DNA of 41,603 nucleotides from Cellulomonas uda (lineage in GTDB: Bacteria; Actinomycetota; Actinomycetes; Actinomycetales; Cellulomonadaceae): contig NZ_BJLP01000036.1 of assembly GCF_006538705.1 (NCBI RefSeq), positions 1-41,603 on the forward strand, written 5' to 3'. Shown one piece after another: positions 23,449 to 32,939 of this stretch. The notes under the pieces were generated by a model. That model made no database searches. It was not told the DNA's origin and saw only the letters and a list, made by a program, of their open reading frames with translations. Position 1 is the first letter of the stretch. Each line of letters starts with the position of its first letter. Position numbers and translations under genes: made by a program.

Positions 23449-25062
23449 TTGGACGAGTACTCGCTCGTGACGGAGCGATGGATCAGCGTGCTGACCCTGG
23501 ACGGTCGATCGGAGACCGTCTCGCTCAGCGAGGCCTTCGAGCGGGCCCACGAGCTCCGGGAGATCGTTGGTGACCTGCCGACACAGTCGTTCGCGATTCT
23601 GCGACTGGTACTGGCGATCGCGGCCCGCGCGTACGGCGGGCCGCGCTCGATCGAGGACTGGCAGGAACTGTGGAGCAGTGACGGTCGGGACTTCGGTCCG
23701 GTCGCGGCGTACCTCGCGGAGCATCGAGAACGGTTCGATCTCTTCCATCCTCATGCCCCCTTCTTCCAGACGTCCGGTCTGCGCACGGCGAAGGGGGAGT
23801 TCTCAGCGCTCGAGAAACTCGTGGCGGATGTCCCCGCGGGCTTCCAGTACTTCACGACGAGGGCTGGCCGTGGCTTGGAGCGCGTGTCGGCTGCTGAGGC
23901 GGCGCGCTGGCTCGTGCATCTTCAGGCGTTCGACATCTCGGGGATCAAGTCGGGTGCGGTCGGTGACCCGCGTGTCAGGGGCGGGAAGGGGTACCCGATC
24001 GGGACGGGCTTCGCCGGGAACCTGGGTGGTCTGTACGTCGACGGGGGCAATCTCTGGCGGACGATCCTGCTGAACACGGTCCCGCTGGAGCACCGCAGCC
24101 TGCAGCGCGACGCTCGGGACCGCCCGTCCTGGGAGGCTCCTCCGCTCGGACCCGAGGAGGCGGAGGACATCGATGATCGGCCGTACGGTCCGCTGGACCT
24201 GTTCACGTGGCAGAGCCGGCGGGTTCTGCTGCAACGGGACGGCGACGAGGTCGTCGGAGTCCTCGTCGCGAACGGTGACCGACTCACGCCGCAGAACCTG
24301 CATCGTCACGAGCCGCTCACTGCGTGGCGGCACAGTGAGCCGCAGAGCAAGAAGTTCGGTCGAGTCGTCTACATGCCGCGTGAGCACCACCCGGGCCGTG
24401 CGTTGTGGCGAGGACTCGCCGCGCTCCTACCTGTAACCGCACCGCGCGGCATCAGCGACGGGAGCGAGAGGTTCCTCGCGGCAGCGGTCGTCGAGTGGGC
24501 AGGTGAGACGCTCGGCGGGACCGATCGAGTGTCACTGCGGACCGCGGGGATGGTCTACGGGCCGCAAAGCTCGTCCGTCGCGGACGTCGTCGATGACCGG
24601 CTCGTCGTCCCGGTCGCCTTGCTCGGACAGTCACGTCCCGAGCTGGCTGCACGGGTCGTCGAGTCCGTCGCGCAGACCGAGCGGGCTGTCGCCGCGCTCG
24701 GCTTCTTGGCGGCCGACCTTGCCCGAGCTGCGGGGGCGCGCGAGCCGAGCATCCTCGATGGCGTCAGGGACGAGGCCCAGCGGCTCGCCTATGCCGGGCT
24801 CGACGCCTCGTTCCGGGCCTGGCTGACGGACCTGGACCCGGACGGCGATGCTGACCGTCAGATCTGCGCGTGGCATCGGGCTGCTGCGCTCCAGGTCGCG
24901 CGGGTCGCGGACGACATCGTGGCGTCCGCCGGGCCCGACGCGTGGGTCGGTCGCGAGGTCAACGGTCGTCACCTGTCCACTGCGGAGGTCGATGCACGGT
25001 TCCGTGCCGCACTCCGCTCCGCGCTCCCGCTGAGCAGCTCGCACGAGGAGGCAGTCGCATGA
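23449..25062 (+). CDS. casA: Cascade large subunit Cse1/CasA (Cas8e)
   Basis: This is the type I-E large subunit, 537 residues, which recognises the PAM and recruits Cas3. The family start is visible: YSLVTERWISVLTLDG, then LREIVGDLPTQSFAILRLVL. Later motifs include FHPHAPFFQTSGL and the Gly-rich stretch GTGFAGNLGGLYVDG. The start codon is probably TTG 23449: a strong AAGGAGG at 23437-23443 ends 5 nt before it. GTG 23443 is in frame but lies inside that Shine-Dalgarno sequence, so it is less likely. Its stop overlaps casB by 4 bp. Confidence 0.93.
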   Translation: MDEYSLVTERWISVLTLDGRSETVSLSEAFERAHELREIVGDLPTQSFAILRLVLAIAARAYGGPRSIEDWQELWSSDGRDFGPVAAYLAEHRERFDLFHPHAPFFQTSGLRTAKGEFSALEKLVADVPAGFQYFTTRAGRGLERVSAAEAARWLVHLQAFDISGIKSGAVGDPRVRGGKGYPIGTGFAGNLGGLYVDGGNLWRTILLNTVPLEHRSLQRDARDRPSWEAPPLGPEEAEDIDDRPYGPLDLFTWQSRRVLLQRDGDEVVGVLVANGDRLTPQNLHRHEPLTAWRHSEPQSKKFGRVVYMPREHHPGRALWRGLAALLPVTAPRGISDGSERFLAAAVVEWAGETLGGTDRVSLRTAGMVYGPQSSSVADVVDDRLVVPVALLGQSRPELAARVVESVAQTERAVAALGFLAADLARAAGAREPSILDGVRDEAQRLAYAGLDASFRAWLTDLDPDGDADRQICAWHRAAALQVARVADDIVASAGPDAWVGREVNGRHLSTAEVDARFRAALRSALPLSSSHEEAVA

Positions 25063-25667
25063 CGCATGACGTTGAGGTCGTCGAGCCACTGACCACCGCA
25101 CGATTCGTGGACCGTGCGGTGGAGCGCCTCCAGCGCGAGTACCTCGCCGGCACGTCCCGCTCGCGGGCCTCGCTCGCTCACCTGCGCCGAAGCCTCGGCC
25201 AACCCTTGGGTGCGGTTCCCGAGATTCTCGAGCTGGTCGTCGATCCCGACGCGCCGTTGACAGGCGGGCCGCCGACGCCCGACGAGCGCGCCGTCGCTGC
25301 AGCGCTCGGCTTGTATGCGCTCCACCAGCAGTCGCTGTCCCAGCCGATGCACATCCGAGGCGAGCGTTTCGGAACTGCGCTCGGCGGGATCGCGCGGCGT
25401 GGTGGTGAGCCAGTGCCGGGTGTGACGCGACGCTTCCAGGCACTTGGGACCGCCGAGTCCTGGGACGAGGTCCTGCACCATTCCCGCGGCCTGGTCCAGC
25501 TCCTGCGCGGGGGGCGCCGTGGGTTCGACTACGGCTGGTTCGCGCAGGACCTGGCCCAGTTCGTCGACCCGCTTCGTCGCGACGAGGTACGGCTCCGCTG
25601 GGGTCGAGCGTTCTACCGCGTCACACCGACCACCGAACCCACCAGCACCACCTCTGAGGAGCAGTGA
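25059..25667 (+). CDS. casB: Cascade small subunit Cse2/CasB
   Basis: This is the type I-E small subunit, 202 residues, mostly helical; two copies form the belly of Cascade and stabilise the R-loop. Family features are ARFVDRAVERLQREYLAG, SRASLAHLRRSLGQP, an AAALGLYALHQQS helix and GRAFYRV near the end. ATG 25059 overlaps the casA stop (ATGA) and has GAGGAG 8 nt upstream. A Thr/Ser/Glu-rich tail of about 15 residues is extra. Confidence 0.93.
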   Translation: MTHDVEVVEPLTTARFVDRAVERLQREYLAGTSRSRASLAHLRRSLGQPLGAVPEILELVVDPDAPLTGGPPTPDERAVAAALGLYALHQQSLSQPMHIRGERFGTALGGIARRGGEPVPGVTRRFQALGTAESWDEVLHHSRGLVQLLRGGRRGFDYGWFAQDLAQFVDPLRRDEVRLRWGRAFYRVTPTTEPTSTTSEEQ

Positions 25668-26839
25668 TGTCCCGCACCATCGTCGAGGTCCACGCCCTGC
25701 AGACCGTCCCGCCGAGCAACGTCAACCGCGACGACACCGGCAGCCCGAAGACCGCGGTGTTCGGAGGAAAGCGGCGGGCGCGCGTGTCCTCTCAGGCATG
25801 GAAGCGTGCGACGCGGCTCGCGTTCGACGACCTTCTCGACCGCAGCGAGCTGGGTGTGCGCACCAAGCGCGTCGTCGAGCTCGTCGCCGAGCGGATCACC
25901 GAGACGGCGCCCGACCTCGCGCCTCAGGCGACGGACCTCGCGGAACGGGTCGTCAAGGCCGCAGGCTTGGTCCTCAAGGCGGCGAACAAGCCCAAGCCCG
26001 GCGAGGAGGCCCCGCGTCAGGAGACCACCTACCTGGTGTTCCTCTCCCGGCACCAGATCGACCGGCTCGCGGAGCGAGCGGTCGACGCCGGCCGATCCGA
26101 CGACGTCGATCAGGCCTTCAAGCAGATCAAGGGACGAGGGCTGCTCGACGTAGACCACTCGGTCGACATCGCGCTGTTCGGCCGGATGGTCGCTGACGTC
26201 ACTGACTTCAACGTCGACGCCGCGGCACAAGTCGCGCACGCCATCTCGGTCCACGCGGTCGACAACGAGTTCGACTACTTCACCGCCGTGGACGACGTGA
26301 AGAGCCTTGCTGCGGACGAGGACGCGGGTGCGGGCATGATCGGGACCGTCGAGTTCAACTCCTCGACGCTCTACAGGTACGCGACGGTCGACGTCGACCT
26401 GTTGCGGACGAACCTCGGCGACGACGAGGCGACGAAGCGCGCAGTTCAGGCGTTCGTCCGCGCGTTCGTCGAGTCCATGCCGACCGGGAAGCAGAACACG
26501 TTCGCCAACCGCACACTGCCCGACGCTGTGGTCGTGACCATACGGGACACCCAGCCCGTGAACCTCGTCGGCGCGTTCGAGGACGCCGTGACACCGGAGC
26601 CGGACGCCCCTCGGCTCACTGTCGCGGCCCGCGCACTGGGAGAGCGCGCGACCGAGGTGGCCGACCACCTGGGGCACCGGCCGGTCCGGGCCTGGTTGAC
26701 TGCTGTCGGCGCCGCACGCTCGGGTCTCGACGCCTCGTGGGCGACGGGCGGTGGCACCGGGGCTGCGTGGACGAACCTCCCGGACCTGTACGACGAGGTC
26801 GCAACGGTCGTGGCCGAGCGTGTGGGAGCGCACTCGTGA
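25667..26839 (+). CDS. cas7e: Cascade backbone subunit Cas7e/CasC
   Basis: This is the crRNA-binding backbone of Cascade, 390 residues; six copies are expected per complex. The family N-terminus is VEVHALQTVPPSNVNRDD followed by GSPKTAVFGGKRRARVSSQ and AWKRATR, which is very characteristic. Later: FDYFTAVDD, IGTVEFNSSTLYRYATV and the glycine-rich end region. ATG 25667 has GAGGAG upstream and overlaps the last base of the casB stop. GTG 25664, one codon earlier, is possible. Confidence 0.95.
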   Translation: MSRTIVEVHALQTVPPSNVNRDDTGSPKTAVFGGKRRARVSSQAWKRATRLAFDDLLDRSELGVRTKRVVELVAERITETAPDLAPQATDLAERVVKAAGLVLKAANKPKPGEEAPRQETTYLVFLSRHQIDRLAERAVDAGRSDDVDQAFKQIKGRGLLDVDHSVDIALFGRMVADVTDFNVDAAAQVAHAISVHAVDNEFDYFTAVDDVKSLAADEDAGAGMIGTVEFNSSTLYRYATVDVDLLRTNLGDDEATKRAVQAFVRAFVESMPTGKQNTFANRTLPDAVVVTIRDTQPVNLVGAFEDAVTPEPDAPRLTVAARALGERATEVADHLGHRPVRAWLTAVGAARSGLDASWATGGGTGAAWTNLPDLYDEVATVVAERVGAHS

Positions 26840-27549
26840 CGAGTTTGCTCCTGACGCTCGCGGCGCCGCTCCAGGCATGGGGGAGCGGGAGTCGGTTCAC
26901 GACGAGGTCGACCGACGATGCCCCCACGCGGTCAGGTGTGGTGGGCCTGATTGCGGCCGCCCAGGGACGGCGCCGCACCGACTCGCTCGAGGAGTACGTC
27001 GATCTTCGCTTCGGTGTGCGGGTCGACCAACCCGGGCAGCTCCTGCGGGACTTCCAGACTGCTCGCACGCTGGACGGCAAGAGCTCGATGCCGTTGTCCT
27101 ACCGGTTCTACCGGGCGGATGCCCGCTATCTCGCGGTGGTCTCCGGCGATCGTGGACTGCTCGAGGCGTTCGCAGACGCGCTGATGCGGCCGGCGTTCCC
27201 GCTGTATCTGGGTCGCAGGTCGTGCCCACCGGCTGAGCCACTCGCCCCGCGCGTCGTCGACGCCTCTTTGGGAGAGTGCCTGCGGGACACGCCATGGCAA
27301 GCCGCCACGTGGTGGCGCCGCCGGTGCGGCGCAGAACCTCCGATGCTCGAGTTCCGCGTCGACAAGGGCGCCGCGCCCGAGCTGGTCGTCGACGGCGAGA
27401 CCGTCGTGCGAGACGAACCGATGTCCTTCGACCCGCAGCACCGGCAGTACGGATGGCGCACGGTCGAGTTCGGCCGGACACCTGTGCCGGGCCTGGACGC
27501 GAGGCCGTCGGAGGACGGTCTCGACCACGACGCGTTCATGGCGGTGTAG
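26836..27549 (+). CDS. cas5e: Cascade subunit Cas5e/CasD
   Basis: This RAMP protein of 237 residues caps the crRNA 5' handle. It shows the Cas5 signature LLTLAAPLQAWGSGSRF then TRSTDDAPTRSGVVGLIAAA, and later MPLSYRFYRADARYLAVV and FPLYLGRRSCPPAEPL. GTG 26836 overlaps the cas7 stop (GTGA). The stop is 3 bp before cas6e. Confidence 0.94.
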   Translation: MTSLLLTLAAPLQAWGSGSRFTTRSTDDAPTRSGVVGLIAAAQGRRRTDSLEEYVDLRFGVRVDQPGQLLRDFQTARTLDGKSSMPLSYRFYRADARYLAVVSGDRGLLEAFADALMRPAFPLYLGRRSCPPAEPLAPRVVDASLGECLRDTPWQAATWWRRRCGAEPPMLEFRVDKGAAPELVVDGETVVRDEPMSFDPQHRQYGWRTVEFGRTPVPGLDARPSEDGLDHDAFMAV

Positions 27550-27552
27550 CCG

Positions 27553-28227
27553 ATGTACCTGTCCAGAATCCAGCTCAACCGGCACAGACGCGATGCCTGG
27601 CGACTCTTGAGCAGCCCTCAGCGGATGCACGCTGCGGTCCTGTCGTCGTTCCTCGATCCGCCCACCGGCGCACGGTCCGGGGCGTCGCGCGTCTTGTGGC
27701 GTCTCGATGCAGAGAACGCAGGGCGCACGTTCCTCTACGTGGTCAGCCCCGACAGGCCGGACTTTGCGCATCTCGCGGAGCAAGCGGGGTGGCCTTCGCT
27801 CGACAGAGGCGCGTCGAAGGACTACCAGGCCTTTCTCTCGGCAGTGACGACCGGCCAACGCTGGGCGTTCCGTCTGACTGCGAATCCCACCCGCTACCAC
27901 CGCTCGGGTGAGGGTCAACGAGCCAGACGAGTCGCACACGTGACGGCCGAGTACCAGGAGGCATGGCTGCTCGAACGCGCCGAGGCGTGCGGCTTCAGGC
28001 TCGTGGGAGCGGACACCGCCGGCTCGCGGGCGTTGGCCGTCACGCGGCGAGACGTGCGCCAGTTCGAGCGGCGAGGCTCGGCCAAGCCCGTGACGATCGC
28101 GGTCGCCCAGTTCGACGGCGTCCTCGACGTCATCGACGCCGATGCGCTGCGGAGCGCGTTGACGACGGGGGTCGGTCCGGCCAAGGCATACGGCTGCGGT
28201 CTGTTGACCCTCGCACCGCTGCACTGA
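27553..28227 (+). CDS. cas6e: crRNA-processing endoribonuclease Cas6e/CasE
   Basis: This RAMP nuclease of 224 residues cuts within each repeat of the precursor crRNA and stays on the 3' hairpin. His26 in PQRMHAAVLSSF is at the position of the catalytic histidine of Cse3. The glycine-rich loop GVGPAKAYGCGLLTLAPL is at the C-terminus. It is part of the tightly packed Cascade operon, 3 bp after cas5e and 1 bp before cas1. Its substrate repeat in this window can form a 6-bp hairpin, CCCCGC-TC-GCGGGG. Confidence 0.94.
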   Translation: MYLSRIQLNRHRRDAWRLLSSPQRMHAAVLSSFLDPPTGARSGASRVLWRLDAENAGRTFLYVVSPDRPDFAHLAEQAGWPSLDRGASKDYQAFLSAVTTGQRWAFRLTANPTRYHRSGEGQRARRVAHVTAEYQEAWLLERAEACGFRLVGADTAGSRALAVTRRDVRQFERRGSAKPVTIAVAQFDGVLDVIDADALRSALTTGVGPAKAYGCGLLTLAPLH

Positions 28228-28228
28228 G

Positions 28229-29173
28229 ATGCCAACGCCCCCGGGACCGCGCCCACCACGGCTCGCAGAGCTCACACGTGCCCAGGACCGGCTGACGTTC
28301 CTGTACCTCGAGCGCTGCATCGTCCACCGCGAGTCCAACGCGATCACCGCCACGGACGAGCGCGGCACCGTCCACATCCCCGCGGCTTCGCTAGGCGCGC
28401 TGCTCCTCGGCCCCGGCGTGAACGTCAGCCATCAGGCGATGATGCTGCTCGCAGAGTCCGGTTCGACCGCCGTGTGGGTGGGGGAGCGGGGCGTTCGCTA
28501 CTACGCGCACGGACGGTCCCTCGCTCGGTCGTCACGCCTCCTCCTTGCTCAGGCCGAGCTGGTCACCAACCGGTCGTCTCTTCTCAGGGTCGCGCGTGAG
28601 ATGTACGCGATGCGGTTCCCCGGCGAGGACACGAGCTCGCTCACCATGCAGCAGCTTCGAGGGCGGGAGGGCGCGCGTGTGCGAAGGGCCTATCGCGAAC
28701 AAGCGGAGCGCCACGGCATCGAGTGGGAGCGACGCCGCTACGACCCGGAGGACTTCGCCTCGGGAGACCCTGTGAACCAGGCGCTCTCGGCGGCGACCAC
28801 AGCGCTCTACGGGCTCACGCACGCTGTCATCGTCGCGCTCGGCTGCTCGCCAGGGCTGGGCTTCGTGCACACCGGCCACGTCCGGTCCTTCGTCTTCGAC
28901 ATCGCAGACTTGTACAAGGCGGAGTATGCGATTCCGTGTGCCTTTGAGACAGCCGCCGCCGGTTTCATGGACATCGGTGCCGAGACGAGGCGCGCCATGC
29001 GTGACCTCTTCCGCGACGGGCACCTGCTCGAGCGCTGCTCGAAGGATGTCAGGCACCTGCTCGCCCCCGACTCCGAGGATGAGGCCGTCCCGCAGCCCGA
29101 CGTGGTCGAGCTGTGGGACGGTGGCACGCGGACCGTCGCGGGCGGGACCGACTGGGGAGATCCTGGCTGGTGA
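28229..29173 (+). CDS. cas1e: CRISPR integrase Cas1 (type I-E)
   Basis: This integrase of 314 residues adds new spacers together with Cas2. Seen: RLTFLYLERCIVHRESNAI, GALLLGPGVNVSHQAMMLL, a conserved Glu in LRGREGARVRRAYR, and the His and Asp metal ligands in GFVHTGHVRSFVFDIADLYK. All three catalytic positions look intact. The C-terminus has an acidic extension (PDSEDEAVPQPDVVELW). The stop overlaps the GTG start of cas2. Because cas2 is frameshifted, this Cas1 may lack its partner. Confidence 0.95.
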   Translation: MPTPPGPRPPRLAELTRAQDRLTFLYLERCIVHRESNAITATDERGTVHIPAASLGALLLGPGVNVSHQAMMLLAESGSTAVWVGERGVRYYAHGRSLARSSRLLLAQAELVTNRSSLLRVAREMYAMRFPGEDTSSLTMQQLRGREGARVRRAYREQAERHGIEWERRRYDPEDFASGDPVNQALSAATTALYGLTHAVIVALGCSPGLGFVHTGHVRSFVFDIADLYKAEYAIPCAFETAAAGFMDIGAETRRAMRDLFRDGHLLERCSKDVRHLLAPDSEDEAVPQPDVVELWDGGTRTVAGGTDWGDPGW

Positions 29174-29513
29174 TCGTCCTCATCCTCACCGCTTGCCCCG
29201 AAGGGCTGCGCGGACACCTCACCCGCTGGCTCTCGAGGTGTCCGCAGGCGTCTACGTGGGCCGCGCGTCCACCCGTGTGCGCGACGAGCTGTGGGCCCGA
29301 ACAGTCGACCTCATCGGCACGGGCAGGGCACTGATGGTGCACACGGCTCCCACCGAGCAGGGCTACGTCGTCAGGAGCCACGGACACCATTGGACGTCGC
29401 TCGACATCGAGGGCGTGACGTTGATGCTCCGTCCGGCCGAGCAGAGCAGTGATGAGGGGTCGCGTGCCGCGGGTTGGAGCAACGCATCCAGGCGCAGGCA
29501 CTCGCGGAAGTGA
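29170..29513 (+). pseudogene. cas2e: cas2 (type I-E) with a one-base deletion
   Basis: GTG 29170 overlaps the cas1 stop (GTGA) and gives VIVLILTACPEGLRGHLTRWL in one frame. From 29232 the rest of Cas2 is in the next frame: LEVSAGVYVGRASTRVRDE, then GRALMVHTAPTEQGYVV, SHGHHWTSLDIEGVTLM and a basic tail to 29513. Type I-E Cas2 reads WLLEVxAGVYVG here, so one base is missing in TGGCTCTCGAG near 29230-29234. As written, translation ends at 29334 after 54 codons. It may be a real mutation, a sequencing error, or, less likely, a -1 shift at CTC. A full product would have about 113 residues. Confidence 0.85.
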
Positions 29514-29557
29514 TCTAGTCTTCATAGGAATACGAGCGTCCTTGCAGTTCAACTAGT
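29514..29557 (+). promoter_or_regulatory. CRISPR leader
   Basis: These 44 bp lie between the cas2 stop and the first repeat and are richer in A/T than anything nearby. The first repeat is perfect and the far end of the array is decayed, so this is the leader side, where the array promoter and the integration signal belong. Part of the leader may lie within the cas2 3' end, since 44 bp is short. Confidence 0.6.
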
Positions 29558-32500
29558 GTCGTCTCCCCGCTCGCGGGGATGAGCCCTGCTGCAGCGCGAC
29601 CGACGTGTACCCCGCGGCGTCGTCTCCCCGCTCGCGGGGATGAGCCGTGGCTGCGCGAGCACGGACAGACGGGCCTCGCGTCGTCTCCCCGCTCGCGGGG
29701 ATGAGCCCTTCACTCCGGCCCCGCCCTGCGGGTTGCACTCGTCGTCTCCCCGCTCGCGGGGATGAGCCGCGGAAGCCGGTCGCGCTGCTCGCGTAGTTGG
29801 GGTCGTCTCCCCGCTCGCGGGGATGAGCCCGCGACCGCGCTCGGCGCCTACGCCGAGGCGTCGTCGTCTCCCCGCTCGCGGGGATGAGCCCACGACCGCG
29901 ACCCTGCTCCTCGAGGCCGGGGTGTCGTCTCCCCGCTCGCGGGGATGAGCCCCTCCCGGACGCGTGATCGCCATGACCACCACCGTCGTCTCCCCGCTCG
30001 CGGGGATGAGCCCTCGAGCGGGCGCGTGACGACACTCCGGCCCGGGTCGTCTCCCCGCTCGCGGGGATGAGCCCGGAGGCGCGGCTCAGGGCAGCGTCCT
30101 CGATGGGTCGTCTCCCCGCTCGCGGGGATGAGCCCGTCACCGGGCCGAACTCGCGCAGGCTGATCTCGTCGTCTCCCCGCTCGCGGGGATGAGCCGGTCG
30201 CGAGCGGCGCCAAGCCGGGCCGCAACCTGTCGTCTCCCCGCTCGCGGGGATGAGCCCGGTGCTCGTCCTCGATCTCGGCGAGGCGGGCAGTCGTCTCCCC
30301 GCTCGCGGGGATGAGCCCTCCCTGATCTCGGCCGCGATCTGCGCACGCACGTCGTCTCCCCGCTCGCGGGGATGAGCCCGGCGAGTTGGTGCCGTGGAAC
30401 GCCGCGGCGTCGTCGTCTCCCCGCTCGCGGGGATGAGCCCAGTAGGCGCCGTTACCATCCGGTCGACGTCCTGTCGTCTCCCCGCTCGCGGGGATGAGCC
30501 GTCGCTCACGGGAGCCTCCTGGTCTTGAGCGCCGTCGTCTCCCCGCTCGCGGGGATGAGCCGGGCGGGAAGAGCAGCGCATCCTCGTGGCGTGCGTCGTC
30601 TCCCCGCTCGCGGGGATGAGCCGCACGCCTGACGCACGGGGCACTCGGAGCAGATGTCGTCTCCCCGCTCGCGGGGATGAGCCGTCGCGGCGGTACTGGT
30701 TCGGCCTCGACCCGATGTCGTCTCCCCGCTCGCGGGGATGAGCCCCCGCTGATCTTCCTCGTGGGCACGCCGCCGCGGTCGTCTCCCCGCTCGCGGGGAT
30801 GAGCCCTTCATCATCACGCGGCCGAGGTGGTCGAGCGGGTCGTCTCCCCGCTCGCGGGGATGAGCCCTGGAACGAGTCGACCCAGACCCTGCGTGACAAG
30901 TCGTCTCCCCGCTCGCGGGGATGAGCCCGACCCGGCCGCGTTCGTCCGCTTCACGAACGCGTCGTCTCCCCGCTCGCGGGGATGAGCCCATGTCGACCGG
31001 GTGAACGACGAAGGCCCGCACGTCGTCTCCCCGCTCGCGGGGATGAGCCCGGGGTGCTGCGCACCATGGTGCAGGCGCTGACGTCGTCTCCCCGCTCGCG
31101 GGGATGAGCCCGGCCGGTCGAGCGCAACACGGTACGGCACCGGGTCGTCTCCCCGCTCGCGGGGATGAGCCCAGCGGGCGACCCGCCGTGTCCTTCGACC
31201 CGTTGTCGTCTCCCCGCTCGCGGGGATGAGCCCGGGCGGCACGGGCTGCCTACGAGGAGGCGTACGTCGTCTCCCCGCTCGCGGGGATGAGCCGTACGTC
31301 GGAGACATCCCGTATCTTCGGTTTGAGTCGTCTCCCCGCTCGCGGGGATGAGCCCGCGAGTCATGGCAGTCAGACCTCCGTCAGTGAGTCGTCTCCCCGC
31401 TCGCGGGGATGAGCCCATCGGGGCGAGGACGACGAGGCGCAGGCGCTGGTCGTCTCCCCGCTCGCGGGGATGAGCCCCTGGCCTACTTCAAGGCGGTGCG
31501 CTCGTGATCGTCGTCTCCCCGCTCGCGGGGATGAGCCGAAGGCGTCATGACCACCATCACCTTCGCCCGCGTCGTCTCCCCGCTCGCGGGGATGAGCCCC
31601 CGCTCAACGGCTTAAAGGGCGTCGAGCTCATGTCGTCTCCCCGCTCGCGGGGATGAGCCCGCCTCGCCCGCGTCGATCAGGTGCTCGATGCGGTCGTCTC
31701 CCCGCTCGCGGGGATGAGCCCTATGCCCCCGAGGTGGGCGAGATCGACCCGAGGTCGTCTCCCCGCTCGCGGGGATGAGCCCGCGGCCGAGGCGGAGGGC
31801 AGGTCGGTCGACGCGTCGTCTCCCCGCTCGCGGGGATGAGCCGTCGTCGGTCAGGCAGACGACCCACACGCCGGCGTCGTCTCCCCGCTCGCGGGGATGA
31901 GCCCCCCAAGCCCACCCCGGCGAGCGTGACCATCGTGTCGTCTCCCCGCTCGCGGGGATGAGCCGGACGTGAGGCGCGTCAGCGCCTCGGGCAGGCTGTC
32001 GTCTCCCCGCTCGCGGGGATGAGCCCCAGACGATCCGGGTCGACCTGCGCGACGTGACGTCGTCTCCCCGCTCGCGGGGATGAGCCCCGGACGTCGTCGA
32101 GGTCGAGCGTCGGCGGGCCGTCGTCTCCCCGCTCGCGGGGATGAGCCGTCGGTCTCGATCGTCGCGAGCGACTCCCACGGGTCGTCTCCCCGCTCGCGGG
32201 GATGAGCCCCCGCCGAAGGCGATCCTCGCGCTGACGCAGCGGTCGTCTCCCCGCTCGCGGGGATGAGCCGGCGGCGACCCACCGTGAGCCGTCCGGGCGG
32301 CGGTCGTCTCCCCGCTCGCGGGGATGAGCCGCGCGGTACCTCGAGACGCATCGCGAGCACGGGGTCGTCTCCCCGCTCGCGGGGATGAGCCCGACGGCAA
32401 CGCTGAGGCGTGGCCCGTCATCACGTCGTCTCCCCGCTCGCGGGGATGAGCCCCGCTCGATGTCCTTGAAGGACTGCCGCAGCTGGTCGTCTCCCCGCTC

Positions 32501-32939
32501 GCGGGGATGAGCCCGAGGCCCGACGTGCGTACATGCGCGCCTGGCAGTCGTCTCCCCGCTCGCGGGAATGAGCCGGGCGACCGGGACACGATCCACCTGT
32601 CCGCGTAGTCGTCCTCTTGCTCGCGGGGATGAGCCCCACCTACGACGCGCTCGCGAACCCGGACAACGGTCGTCTCCCCGCTCGCGGGGATGAGCCGCGC
32701 TCGACGACCTGTCGAACGTGGGCGCGCGTGTCGTGTCCCCGCTCGCAGGGATGAGCCCGCAACCGCCTCTACGCGCTCCACCGCGGGGGAGTCGTCTCCG
32801 CGCTCGCGGGGATGAGTCCGCACTGCCCCGCTCAAGCGCCGCGGGTTCCGGTCGCCTCACCGTTAGCGCGGATGAGCCGTCGGCGTGGGGCCGTTGGGTC
32901 CCGAGCACCGGGTCGTCTTCCCGCTCGCGGGGATGAGTC
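29558..32939 (+). CRISPR. type I-E CRISPR array, 56 repeats and 55 spacers
   Basis: The repeat begins GTCGTCTCCCCGCTCG and ends CGGGGATGAGCC (28 fixed bases). A 29th base follows that is always C or G. The period is exactly 61 bp throughout, giving 32-nt spacers after a 29-nt repeat, except one 60-bp interval before the repeat at 32851. Repeats 1 to 49 look identical. Those at 32547, 32608, 32730, 32791, 32851 and 32912 carry 1 to several changes, and the one at 32669 is intact. A further remnant may lie at 32972. The core CCCCGC-TC-GCGGGG forms the Cas6e hairpin. Orientation matches the cas genes and the leader at 29514-29557. Confidence 0.98.

Noticed and set aside
29227..29240. Programmed -1 frameshifting as the main explanation for the split cas2 frame
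   Set aside because: The site CTCTCGAG lacks a classic X-XXY-YYZ slippery heptamer, and no programmed shift is known in cas2; a deletion or sequencing error is simpler. Kept only as a minor option.
29553..32908. Long minus-strand reading frames across the CRISPR array with repeated peptides such as GSSPRAGRR, LIPASGETT and AHPRERGDD
   Set aside because: These are the CRISPR repeat read in three frames; the repeat has no stop on this strand. They are a known type of false gene.
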